Assembly (NCBI GenBank): GCA_013285425.1
Contig: CP053447.1
Coordinates: 1,928,001-1,992,000 of the forward strand
Direction of reading: 5' to 3'
Source: Ignavibacteriota bacterium
GTDB lineage: Bacteria; Bacteroidota; Ignavibacteria; Ignavibacteriales; Ignavibacteriaceae
DNA length: 64,000 bases
Part shown: positions 9,746 through 17,325 of the stretch, piece by piece
Numbering within the stretch: the first letter of the stretch is position 1
Layout of the letters: every line of letters begins with the position of its first letter
Notes under the pieces: model-generated
What the model was told of the DNA's origin: nothing
Database searches by the model: none
The model's input: the letters and a program-made list of their open reading frames with translations, nothing else
Program-made: the position numbers and the translations under genes

Positions 9746-11159
9746 AATATTTTCTGATAACGAGGATATAAGCACTATCAATTCTGCTTTACGACAGGTT
9801 GAACTGGAAAGTGTTCCTATTGCGTTTACTAATCCAAAAGCATTTGCTGCTGAAGATGATACAATAATTATTCTTCAGATAGATTCGCTTGCCTCCGGTT
9901 TGCTCAACGAAGTTTTTCCGATAAAAAAAGAAATTAAAAATAAGATAATTGTTGTTGTCAGAAACAATAATGCTCTTTTAGTAAGTACTATTGCTAAAAT
10001 GGGTCTTAAAGATATTTTTGTTTTTCCTTATGAGATATTAAAGTTTACTAATTACATAAAAGAAATTGTATCTGATGGGCTGTTTAAAACATCTGATGAT
10101 GAAAATGGAAATTCAAAACTGGATAAATTTAATCTTACGAACATCATAGGAAGCTCTGAAAGATTTTCGAGAACAATTGAACTATCAAAAAAAGTTTCTG
10201 AACAAACTACTTCTAATATTTTAATCCTGGGGGAAACCGGTACAGGTAAAGGTCTGTTCGCAAGAGCTATTCATAATCATGGAAAAAACAGAAAACAGCC
10301 TTTTGTTGATATAGTTTGTACTGCTATTCCGGAAAGCTTACTTGAATCTGAATTATTTGGATATGAAGCAGGTGCTTTTACAAATGCCCGGACCCGTAAA
10401 CTTGGACTCTTTGAGATTGCCGACGAAGGGACTCTATTCCTTGATGAGATAGGAGATATGAGTTTAAATCTTCAGTCAAAGCTTCTAAGAGCAATTGAAA
10501 AAAAAGTTATTAAAAGATTAGGCGGAGTTACTGATATACCTATAAATGCCAGAATAATTTCTGCAACAAATAAAAACATTGAGCAAATGGTTGCTGAAGG
10601 TTCATTCAGAAGGGCTTTGTATCATAGGTTAAATGTAGTTACAATTGAGCTGCCACCTTTGCGAGACAGAGGCGAAGATATTATAACATTGGCAGATTTC
10701 TTTATTTCAGAATTCAATAAAAACTTTAATAAATCTGTAAAAAAGATTGGCAGAGAACTGAAATTCTTTTTCCTTGGATATCCCTGGCCTGGCAATGTAA
10801 GAGAATTAAAAAACGTTATTGAAAGAGCTGTTCTTTTATCAGACAATGGTGATTTAAGACTAAATGACTTTTCAAATTTAAGACATTCGGTTCCTGCTGT
10901 TACATTTAACGTAGAACCGGATAAACAACTGCCCGATAACATAATCAGATTGGATTTAAACTTTGGAACAACAGATTTAAAGAAACTAACAAAATTCTAC
11001 GCTAAGCAAGTTTTAGATAGAGTAGGTGGAAATAAATCCCAGGCTTCTAAATTGTTGGGTATTTCAAGACCAAAACTCGATTCTTTAATCTCCAAAAAAG
11101 AAATAAAATCACCGGATTTTAAACATTTTTATGTAAAATTTGTTTACAAAAAAAACTAA
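9720..11159 (+). CDS. Sigma-54-dependent transcriptional activator with degenerate receiver
   Basis: A 479-residue bacterial enhancer-binding protein. Residues 1-120 resemble a receiver fold, but the conserved Ser/Thr is replaced by Asn-rich RNNN (81-84) and the expected KP dipeptide is FPYE (102-105), so it is likely a pseudo-receiver. The AAA+ domain has Walker A GETGTGKG (171-178), Walker B LFLDEIGD (239-246), FRRALYHRLNV with the arginine fingers (296-306) and WPGNVREL near 356-363. The sigma-54 contact loop reads GAFTNA (218-223) rather than GAFTGA. A Fis-type helix-turn-helix (GGNKSQASKLLGISRPKL) ends the protein. It overlaps the kinase gene and precedes a sigma-54 promoter, its likely target. 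Confidence 0.9.
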   Translation: MNTSKVNIKIFSDNEDISTINSALRQVELESVPIAFTNPKAFAAEDDTIIILQIDSLASGLLNEVFPIKKEIKNKIIVVVRNNNALLVSTIAKMGLKDIFVFPYEILKFTNYIKEIVSDGLFKTSDDENGNSKLDKFNLTNIIGSSERFSRTIELSKKVSEQTTSNILILGETGTGKGLFARAIHNHGKNRKQPFVDIVCTAIPESLLESELFGYEAGAFTNARTRKLGLFEIADEGTLFLDEIGDMSLNLQSKLLRAIEKKVIKRLGGVTDIPINARIISATNKNIEQMVAEGSFRRALYHRLNVVTIELPPLRDRGEDIITLADFFISEFNKNFNKSVKKIGRELKFFFLGYPWPGNVRELKNVIERAVLLSDNGDLRLNDFSNLRHSVPAVTFNVEPDKQLPDNIIRLDLNFGTTDLKKLTKFYAKQVLDRVGGNKSQASKLLGISRPKLDSLISKKEIKSPDFKHFYVKFVYKKN

Positions 11160-11236
11160 TTTTCTTTTAGTTAATTGTAAATTTTACCGCCATTTCTTGA
11201 TTTTTGTCTTATCTTCTCAATTTCCAAACCTGTTTA

Positions 11237-11252
11237 TTGGCACTTCGATTGC
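11237..11252 (+). promoter_or_regulatory. Sigma-54 (-24/-12) promoter for the repeat-protein gene
   Basis: The bases TTGGCACttcgaTTGC match the sigma-54 consensus (TGGCAC-N5-TTGC). The GG at 11239-11240 and GC at 11251-11252 are separated by exactly 10 bases, as required. Transcription would start near 11264, leaving a leader of about 87 bases before the ATG at 11351. The gene just upstream encodes a sigma-54 activator. Activator binding sites should lie further upstream; I could not identify them. Confidence 0.8.
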
Positions 11253-11277
11253 GTAATATAAATACTTAAAAGAGGGC

Positions 11278-11321
11278 AAACTTTAGTTAAAGTTTCTTTT
11301 AAGAAAAAAATATTTTTTTCT
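11278..11321 (+). promoter_or_regulatory. Two dyads in the leader of the repeat-protein gene
   Basis: Between the predicted transcription start and the ATG there is an inverted repeat AAACTTT-AGTT-AAAGTTT (11278-11295) and a perfect 20-base A/T palindrome (11302-11321, seven A and seven T around a central TA). They could be an RNA hairpin affecting translation or mRNA stability, or a protein-binding site. In such AT-rich DNA, chance is also possible. Confidence 0.4.
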
Positions 11322-11350
11322 AATTTTTAATCAATAATAAGGTGGGTGCT

Positions 11351-12148
11351 ATGCAAAAATCCCTTATAGTATTGATTTTGTTTGTTCTATCAATTGCATC
11401 TTTTGCTCAAGTGGAAGAGGCAGTAAGATATAGAGTGCAGGGCGAAGCAACTCTAATTGAACAACAAGTCACCATATCTAACTCAAGTGAATCTGCTGAT
11501 AAGATGGTCTTTCAAAACAGATCAAATTCTCAGTTGGATGAGCTTGGCGCAAGATATATGTTTGTCAGATCAGGTTCTCAGTTGGATGAACTTGGCGCAA
11601 GATATATGTTTGTCAGATCAGGTTCTCAATTAGATGAACTTGGTGCAAGATATATGTTTGTCAGATCAGGTTCTCAATTAGATGAACTTGGCGCAAGATA
11701 TATGTTTGTCAGATCAGGTTCTCAGTTGGATGAGCTTGGCGCAAGATATATGTTTGTCAGATCAGGTTCTCAGTTGGATGAGCTTGGCGCAAGATATATG
11801 TTTGTCAGATCAGGTTCTCAGTTGGATGAACTTGGCGCAAGATATATGTTTGTCAGATCAGGTTCTCAGTTGGATGAGCTTGGCGCAAGATATATGTTTG
11901 TCAGATCAGGTTCTCAGTTGGATGAACTTGGCGCAAGATATATGTTTGTCAGATCAGGTTCTCAATTAGATGAACTTGGTGCAAGATATATGTTTGTCAG
12001 ATCAGGTTCTCAATTAGATGAACTTGGTGCAAGATATATGTTTGTCAGATCAGGTTCTCAATTAGATGAGCTTGGCGCAAGATATATGTTTGTCAGATCA
12101 GGTTCTCAATTAGATGAACTTGGCGCAAGATATATGTTTGTCAGATAA
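11351..12148 (+). CDS. Secreted protein of 13 identical 16-residue tandem repeats
   Basis: A 265-residue protein. I start it at ATG 11351 (AAGG-rich ribosome site just upstream); a GTG nine bases earlier is in frame but less likely. Residues 1-19 are a clear signal peptide ending SFA, followed by a short non-repeat segment to Arg57. Residues 58-265 are 13 units of SGSQLDELGARYMFVR, identical except SN for SG in unit 1. Each unit is preceded by and ends in Arg, and the protein ends exactly at a unit end. No cysteine, sorting domain or known domain is seen. It is under a sigma-54 promoter and has its own terminator. Function unknown: peptide precursor, fibre or envelope protein are options. Confidence 0.85.
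   Translation: MQKSLIVLILFVLSIASFAQVEEAVRYRVQGEATLIEQQVTISNSSESADKMVFQNRSNSQLDELGARYMFVRSGSQLDELGARYMFVRSGSQLDELGARYMFVRSGSQLDELGARYMFVRSGSQLDELGARYMFVRSGSQLDELGARYMFVRSGSQLDELGARYMFVRSGSQLDELGARYMFVRSGSQLDELGARYMFVRSGSQLDELGARYMFVRSGSQLDELGARYMFVRSGSQLDELGARYMFVRSGSQLDELGARYMFVR
11522..12145 (+). repeat. 13 x 48-bp perfect-period tandem repeat (coding)
   Basis: Thirteen direct repeats of 48 bases fill 624 bases with no spacer and no indel. Only four codons vary, all silently: CAG/CAA and TTG/TTA (always changing together), GAG/GAA and GGC/GGT. Naming the five resulting types A-E, the order is A B C D A A B A B C C E D. The rest of the unit is base-for-base the same in all copies, apart from one codon in the first. 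This is a repeat-expansion pattern and not a CRISPR array. Confidence 0.95.
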
Positions 12149-12173
12149 AAAATTTATCTGCAGATAATTTTTT

Positions 12174-12204
12174 AAGCCTTCAATTATTTGAAGGCTTTTT
12201 TTTT
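12174..12204 (+). terminator. Rho-independent terminator of the repeat-protein gene
   Basis: A perfect 10-base stem (AAGCCTTCAA with TTGAAGGCTT) around the loop TTAT, followed by a run of T. It lies 25 bases after the stop codon and separates the sigma-54 transcript from the metalloprotease-like gene at 12250. Confidence 0.9.
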
Positions 12205-12249
12205 ATTTTTAGTCTATAAAAATATTATTAATTTTTACTCAACTGTTTC

Positions 12250-15200
12250 ATGAAAATTTACCGACTTCTTCTTGCTCTTATTCTAACTTTTATAGCCTAT
12301 CCTCAAGTTGATACTAAAATTGCAATAATAATTAAAGATAGATACGAACTGATTGATGCGGAAAACCACTCAGGAATTATTTACTTATCATTAAATGATT
12401 TGTTAAAAATAATTGACATCTCATCTGACTTTTCTGAAGATAAAAAAAATCTGAATGTTAAATTTTCTGACCAGTCTTTTAGAATTACTATTCAGAATCC
12501 ATTTGTAAATATTCTGGATAGCCAGCTAAAAACCAAAAAGATATATCAATTGCCAAATGCTCCTTACTTAAAAAATAATTTTGTGTTTGTTTCTTCACTT
12601 TCTGCAATCGAACTGATTAATTTAATTTGGGATAAGCAGCTTGTTCAGTTAGCTCCAAACCGCATAAAAGTAATTGAAAAAATTCAGGAACAAATACCTG
12701 ATACATTACCAAAGCTTAAAATCTCTAAATTTGAAATTGAGTCTGAAGACGAGGCTGTAAAAGTAAAACTATTCTTTTCAGGTGAAATAACTAATTATTA
12801 TAATTTTTATAGGTCACAAAACCTGCATTTGATTCTTTGGGATGTTATTGGTGTTAATGATTCAGTTTTTGAATCCCCTTCTGAGGATATCCTGGACAAA
12901 ATTGAGATAAAATCTTTTGAGCAATTTTCTGAAATGATTTTTTATCTTAATAAAGAAGAAACTATTACTGAAATTTTTAAAGGTGATAACAAAAATGAAT
13001 TAGTTATCAGAATTTCTGAAAGGGACTTTGGAGATTGGTACGTAAAAGAAAGCGAGAACTTCAAAATTATTTATAGAGATTCTCATTCGCATCTGGTAAA
13101 CCATCTGCTTAATTCAGCCGAAAACTCTCTGAACAGGTTAATGAAAATTTTCAATTATAAACCTGACAAGAAAATTATTATTAACACATACGATGTAAGT
13201 GACTATGGATTCGGAGGTACAACAACAATACCGGAAAACTACGTTCGTATTGAAATTGAACCATTAGAAACTGGTTATGAGGTAATTCCTTATTCAGAAA
13301 GATTTCAATGGTTATTAAGCCATGAATTAGTACATATCATTGTTAATGATATGGCTGGCGGTTTTGAATCATCTTTAAGAAGTGTTTTTGGCAAAGTATT
13401 ACCTGAGAAAAATCAGCCATTAAGTATTTTCTACAGTTTGCTTACAAACCACAACCGATATACACCCAGATGGTTTCAGGAGGCAATTGCTGTTTTTGTT
13501 GAAACTTGGTTTAGCGGCGGTTACGGCAGATTACTTGGTAGTTTTGATGAAATGTATTTCAGAACACTTGTAAATGAAGGAATAAACTTTTCATCAGATG
13601 TTGAAATAGAAAACTATACTTCGCACACTTCAATGTTTCTTGAAAATGTACTTTATCTGTATGGAACCAGATTTATTGGACATCTTGCTGATAAATATGG
13701 TGTTGAAAAACTGATTGAATGGTTCTCACTTGAGTCAGATGATTTTTATCCTTCACTACAATCTAAATTTGAAAAAATATACGGATCAGAATTTGAAGAC
13801 GAATGGAATCAGTTTATTAAAGATGAGACTGAATTCCAGAATCAAAATATCTTAACTTTAAAAACTGCACCTCAAACTCAAATAAAGAGGCTTACTAAAG
13901 AAAGTTTTGGATGGATTACAAAACCATCCTTCGACTCCAGAAACAATTTATTATTTTTCGGATATCTCAAACCAAGTAATTTGGCTCAGATTACAAAATT
14001 TGACCTTAAAACAAATTTATATGAACAGCTAATCACTCTTCCTACTCCGAGCATAATACAAGTTGCATCCGTAGCTTATGATGAAGCATATCAGCAGATG
14101 TTTTATACAACCAATAATAATCAGCTTTTCAGAGATTTGTTAATGTATGATTTCAATTCAAAAAAAGAAAAATTACTTTTTGAGAATATCCGTATGGGTA
14201 GTTTAACAATCTCACCTGAAAAACATGAACTATGGGGTGTGCAGCATCAAAGCGGAAAAGCTGTTCTGATAAGATCAAAATATCCTTACACTGAAGCTCA
14301 ATCTCTTTCAGCTTTTTTAGTTGGTGATGAATTGCAAGACTTGTCAATAAACAAAAAAGGAGATTTATTAGCAGCAACCATGCATTTTAGTAATGGTCAG
14401 CAAAGTATAGCTATTGCTGATATAAAAGAGATTGACAAAGGAAATCCCATAATCTTTAAACCAATAAGTTCTAACGGCACACCTGAAAATCCTTCGTGGT
14501 CTTTGGATGGAAATTATTTGTACTGGAACGCCTATGTTAATGGTGTTGCAAATATTTACCGGTATGATATAACTACTGAAGAAATAATTCCACTGACAAA
14601 TACAATTCAGGGTTTATTCCGACCAATTGAAATCAGTTCCGATAGTCTTTTAGCATTTGAATTCACAACAAATGGTTTTATTCCGGTTGTTTTCAAAATC
14701 CAAAAGACTGAGCGTTTACCTGCTATTCAGTATTTTGGACAAAGAATACTTAATAAATCTTCTGAACTATTAAAATGGAATTTAACACCAGCAAAGGAAA
14801 TTGCTGATTCGATAAAAATTAGTAAAGAAGATTCTTATAGTTCTTTTAACAGTATATCTTTAAAAACATTTATACCGACTGTTTCAGGTTTTCAATCAAG
14901 AATTGTTCTTGGGTTTTACTCGCAGTTTAATGATCCGTTATTGATACATGATTTAACCATTGATGCTGGTATATCTCCATTTAAGGAAACTACCAATGAT
15001 ATAAAATATCATCTAAGATTAAAATATTCTTTTCATCAAAAACTTATTATAGCTGCAGAACATAATGCAACCGATTTTTATGATCTGTTTAATAAAAGAA
15101 AGCGCGGGATGTTAGGAAGCAGATTTGCTTTAGGGTATAATTATTTCTGGATCTATGACAATCCATTAAAAATAAAACACTCTACTGAATTATCACTCTA

Positions 15201-15900
15201 TAAGGATATAAAATTTATAAACGATAATCAGACTGAAGTAAGCATACCAGATTACTTAATCTTAAAATCTGAACTTGACATCAAAGACCTTCGAAAAACT
15301 ATCGGAAGTATTGAATGGGAATCTGGTGATTGGATAAGATTATCAGTACTAGGTTATACTTCTGACCCTGATAACCCAAAATACTCTGGACAAATAATGG
15401 GTGAATGGGATAAATTTTTTATGATATTCTTTGATCATAATGTTTTACAATTTAAAATTGCAAGCGGTTATCATTTTGAAAAAGAAGAAATTCCGGAAAC
15501 AAAATTTTATTTCGGTGGATTTGGAAATCGTGCGATTGAAAATGAACCGGTAAAACAATATACCAAGATGTTTAGATTCCCTGGAGTTCCAATTTATAAT
15601 ATTGTAGCGGATAAATTTGTTAAAGTAATGATTTCAAATTCTTTGCCTCCTATAAGAATTCCCGGTGCATCTATATTTGGCATAGATTTAAAAAATATTA
15701 ATCTATCAGTGTTCTCTCAGGGGTTATATTCAGACTCACGTTTTGTAGAAAAAGCAATTGATGCAGGAGCTCAAATAAATTTTGTTCTGCAGCATTGGTA
15801 TAATCTTGAGACAACTTTCTCTGCTGGAATTGCAAAAGCCTGGTGGAATGGTGGTACAGACCATGAGTGGTTTATTTCATTTAAATTGTTAAAAGATTAG
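12250..15900 (+). CDS. Metalloprotease-like, beta-propeller and outer-membrane barrel fusion
   Basis: A 1216-residue exported protein with a signal peptide at about 1-18. The N-terminal 200 residues look like a copper-amine-oxidase-N-like plus AMIN-like pair of small beta domains. A gluzincin (peptidase MA-like) domain follows, with HELVH at 358-362 and a likely third zinc ligand E411 in WFQEAIAVF. Residues about 560-830 resemble TolB-type WD/propeller repeats. The last about 330 residues alternate as in a beta-barrel and end in a hydrophobic strand, as for surface-antigen/BamA-like outer-membrane proteins. It would therefore be an outer-membrane-anchored protease; substrate unknown. It follows the repeat-protein gene but is beyond a terminator. 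Confidence 0.75.
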   Translation: MKIYRLLLALILTFIAYPQVDTKIAIIIKDRYELIDAENHSGIIYLSLNDLLKIIDISSDFSEDKKNLNVKFSDQSFRITIQNPFVNILDSQLKTKKIYQLPNAPYLKNNFVFVSSLSAIELINLIWDKQLVQLAPNRIKVIEKIQEQIPDTLPKLKISKFEIESEDEAVKVKLFFSGEITNYYNFYRSQNLHLILWDVIGVNDSVFESPSEDILDKIEIKSFEQFSEMIFYLNKEETITEIFKGDNKNELVIRISERDFGDWYVKESENFKIIYRDSHSHLVNHLLNSAENSLNRLMKIFNYKPDKKIIINTYDVSDYGFGGTTTIPENYVRIEIEPLETGYEVIPYSERFQWLLSHELVHIIVNDMAGGFESSLRSVFGKVLPEKNQPLSIFYSLLTNHNRYTPRWFQEAIAVFVETWFSGGYGRLLGSFDEMYFRTLVNEGINFSSDVEIENYTSHTSMFLENVLYLYGTRFIGHLADKYGVEKLIEWFSLESDDFYPSLQSKFEKIYGSEFEDEWNQFIKDETEFQNQNILTLKTAPQTQIKRLTKESFGWITKPSFDSRNNLLFFGYLKPSNLAQITKFDLKTNLYEQLITLPTPSIIQVASVAYDEAYQQMFYTTNNNQLFRDLLMYDFNSKKEKLLFENIRMGSLTISPEKHELWGVQHQSGKAVLIRSKYPYTEAQSLSAFLVGDELQDLSINKKGDLLAATMHFSNGQQSIAIADIKEIDKGNPIIFKPISSNGTPENPSWSLDGNYLYWNAYVNGVANIYRYDITTEEIIPLTNTIQGLFRPIEISSDSLLAFEFTTNGFIPVVFKIQKTERLPAIQYFGQRILNKSSELLKWNLTPAKEIADSIKISKEDSYSSFNSISLKTFIPTVSGFQSRIVLGFYSQFNDPLLIHDLTIDAGISPFKETTNDIKYHLRLKYSFHQKLIIAAEHNATDFYDLFNKRKRGMLGSRFALGYNYFWIYDNPLKIKHSTELSLYKDIKFINDNQTEVSIPDYLILKSELDIKDLRKTIGSIEWESGDWIRLSVLGYTSDPDNPKYSGQIMGEWDKFFMIFFDHNVLQFKIASGYHFEKEEIPETKFYFGGFGNRAIENEPVKQYTKMFRFPGVPIYNIVADKFVKVMISNSLPPIRIPGASIFGIDLKNINLSVFSQGLYSDSRFVEKAIDAGAQINFVLQHWYNLETTFSAGIAKAWWNGGTDHEWFISFKLLKD

Positions 15901-16014
15901 TAGTTTTAACTGTACTTTTTACTTACTAACTTTGATTATGTCACTTTAATTATTTAATTAAGCGGTATAATATTTGTTGCTTTTATCTGTTTATAATGTA
16001 AAATATACCAAAAA

Positions 16015-17325
16015 ATGAAGTTCTCAGAATTTAAAAAGAATATTGATAGTGGTCTGAAATCAACTCTGGATGCCGAATCGAGTTCTGAAAAAACCAAAAA
16101 TTTAGAAGTAATTTTAAATATACTTAACAGTATTAATAGAACTTTAATTTTAGATGATGTCCTTGAACTAGTACTTAAAAACTCAATCAGATTAACTAAT
16201 TCTGAAAGAGGGTTCATTGTATTAAAAGGTAATTTAGGAAAGCTTGATTTTAAGTTAGGTCTTGATTCAAATGGCAAAGAACTTCCGGAAAATCTTTTCC
16301 ATGTTAGCAACTCGGTAGTTGAAGATGTTTTTTACAACGGTCAATCACGTTTTATCGAAGGCGCACAAAGTGATCTTACTCTTGAATCAAGTAAAAGTAT
16401 TTTGAGATTAGACCTGCAAACGATTTTATGTTCACCTCTGATTTCTGATGGAAATAAAATAGGAGTAATTTATGTTGATAGTAAAAGACTCCACAAAATT
16501 AAAGAAAAGGATATAACAAATACTTTTGAAATTTTAGCCGGGCAGGCTGCTGCTGCAATCCGCAACGCACAACTTTACCAGAATCAATTAACTGCAAATG
16601 CTGCTCTTCAGGAGGCAAATAATCAACTGATTCAGGCAGAAAGAAAGGCTCTGAAGGCTGGTATTGATTCAGAAATCGGTCAATCATTACAGGGATTGGT
16701 ACATTTAGCTCTTCTTGAAAATGAAAGTTTACTTCGTCTGATCGAAAAGCTTAAGACTGATATCGGAGATAAGCGAAGCGACAGAGAATCACTGTTTTTT
16801 GACAGGATGAAATTAAAATCTAAAGTTGCTATTGATAGTATAAGAAGGATACAGAAATACGCTCAGGTGCTGATGGAAACTGCTGCAATGAATCTTAACA
16901 AGGACAGCGGAGATTTAAATAAAACCATACAATCCGTCATCAGATATATTTCTCCGATGAAGAAATTTCAGTTTGTAACCTTTAAAACTCAGCTTAACAA
17001 TATTCCTGTCTGCAGTTATGATTCAGAACAGATACAACATCTTTTAGTTCATTTATTTACTAATGCTGTTAATGCGAAAAAAGATGCAACGATAAATGTT
17101 CAATCCAATGCCGATGATGAATTTATATATATTCAGGTTGAAGATAATGGACCTGGAATTCCTGAGGAAATAAGAAAAAATCTTTTTCAATCTTTTGCAC
17201 CAAAAGACAATAGTTATGGTTTGTTTTTATGTAAAAATATTGTAGATAGACATAAAGGTAAGATTAAACTTGTTGATTCAATGATTGGTACCAAGTTAGA
17301 AATTTCATTACCAGTAACATTATAA
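16015..17325 (+). CDS. GAF-domain histidine-kinase-like protein lacking the phospho-histidine
   Basis: A 436-residue cytosolic protein. Residues about 30-190 form a GAF sensor domain. A coiled coil leads to a dimerisation segment in which the usual HE-x-x-x-x-L motif reads SEIGQSLQGL, with Ser219 where the phospho-accepting His is expected. The C-terminal ATPase domain is intact: N-box LLVHLFTNAVNAKKDA, G1 DNGPGIP, and YGLFLCKNIV as G2. It may act as a regulator or partner of the next kinase, whose start overlaps its stop by one base (TAATG). Another histidine could serve; the replacement is judged only from motif position. Confidence 0.82.
   Translation: MKFSEFKKNIDSGLKSTLDAESSSEKTKNLEVILNILNSINRTLILDDVLELVLKNSIRLTNSERGFIVLKGNLGKLDFKLGLDSNGKELPENLFHVSNSVVEDVFYNGQSRFIEGAQSDLTLESSKSILRLDLQTILCSPLISDGNKIGVIYVDSKRLHKIKEKDITNTFEILAGQAAAAIRNAQLYQNQLTANAALQEANNQLIQAERKALKAGIDSEIGQSLQGLVHLALLENESLLRLIEKLKTDIGDKRSDRESLFFDRMKLKSKVAIDSIRRIQKYAQVLMETAAMNLNKDSGDLNKTIQSVIRYISPMKKFQFVTFKTQLNNIPVCSYDSEQIQHLLVHLFTNAVNAKKDATINVQSNADDEFIYIQVEDNGPGIPEEIRKNLFQSFAPKDNSYGLFLCKNIVDRHKGKIKLVDSMIGTKLEISLPVTL

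Noticed and set aside
11682..11969. A 95-codon frame with its own repeat inside the repeat gene
   Set aside because: The 48-base period is a multiple of three, so every frame of the array stays open; this is a shadow of the main frame without a start context.
11522..12145. CRISPR-like array
   Set aside because: The 48-base units are contiguous with no spacers, and they code for protein.
12142..12167. CAGATAA-based hairpin and palindrome right after the repeat gene
   Set aside because: The stem is short and partly made of the last repeat codon and stop; the true terminator follows at 12174.
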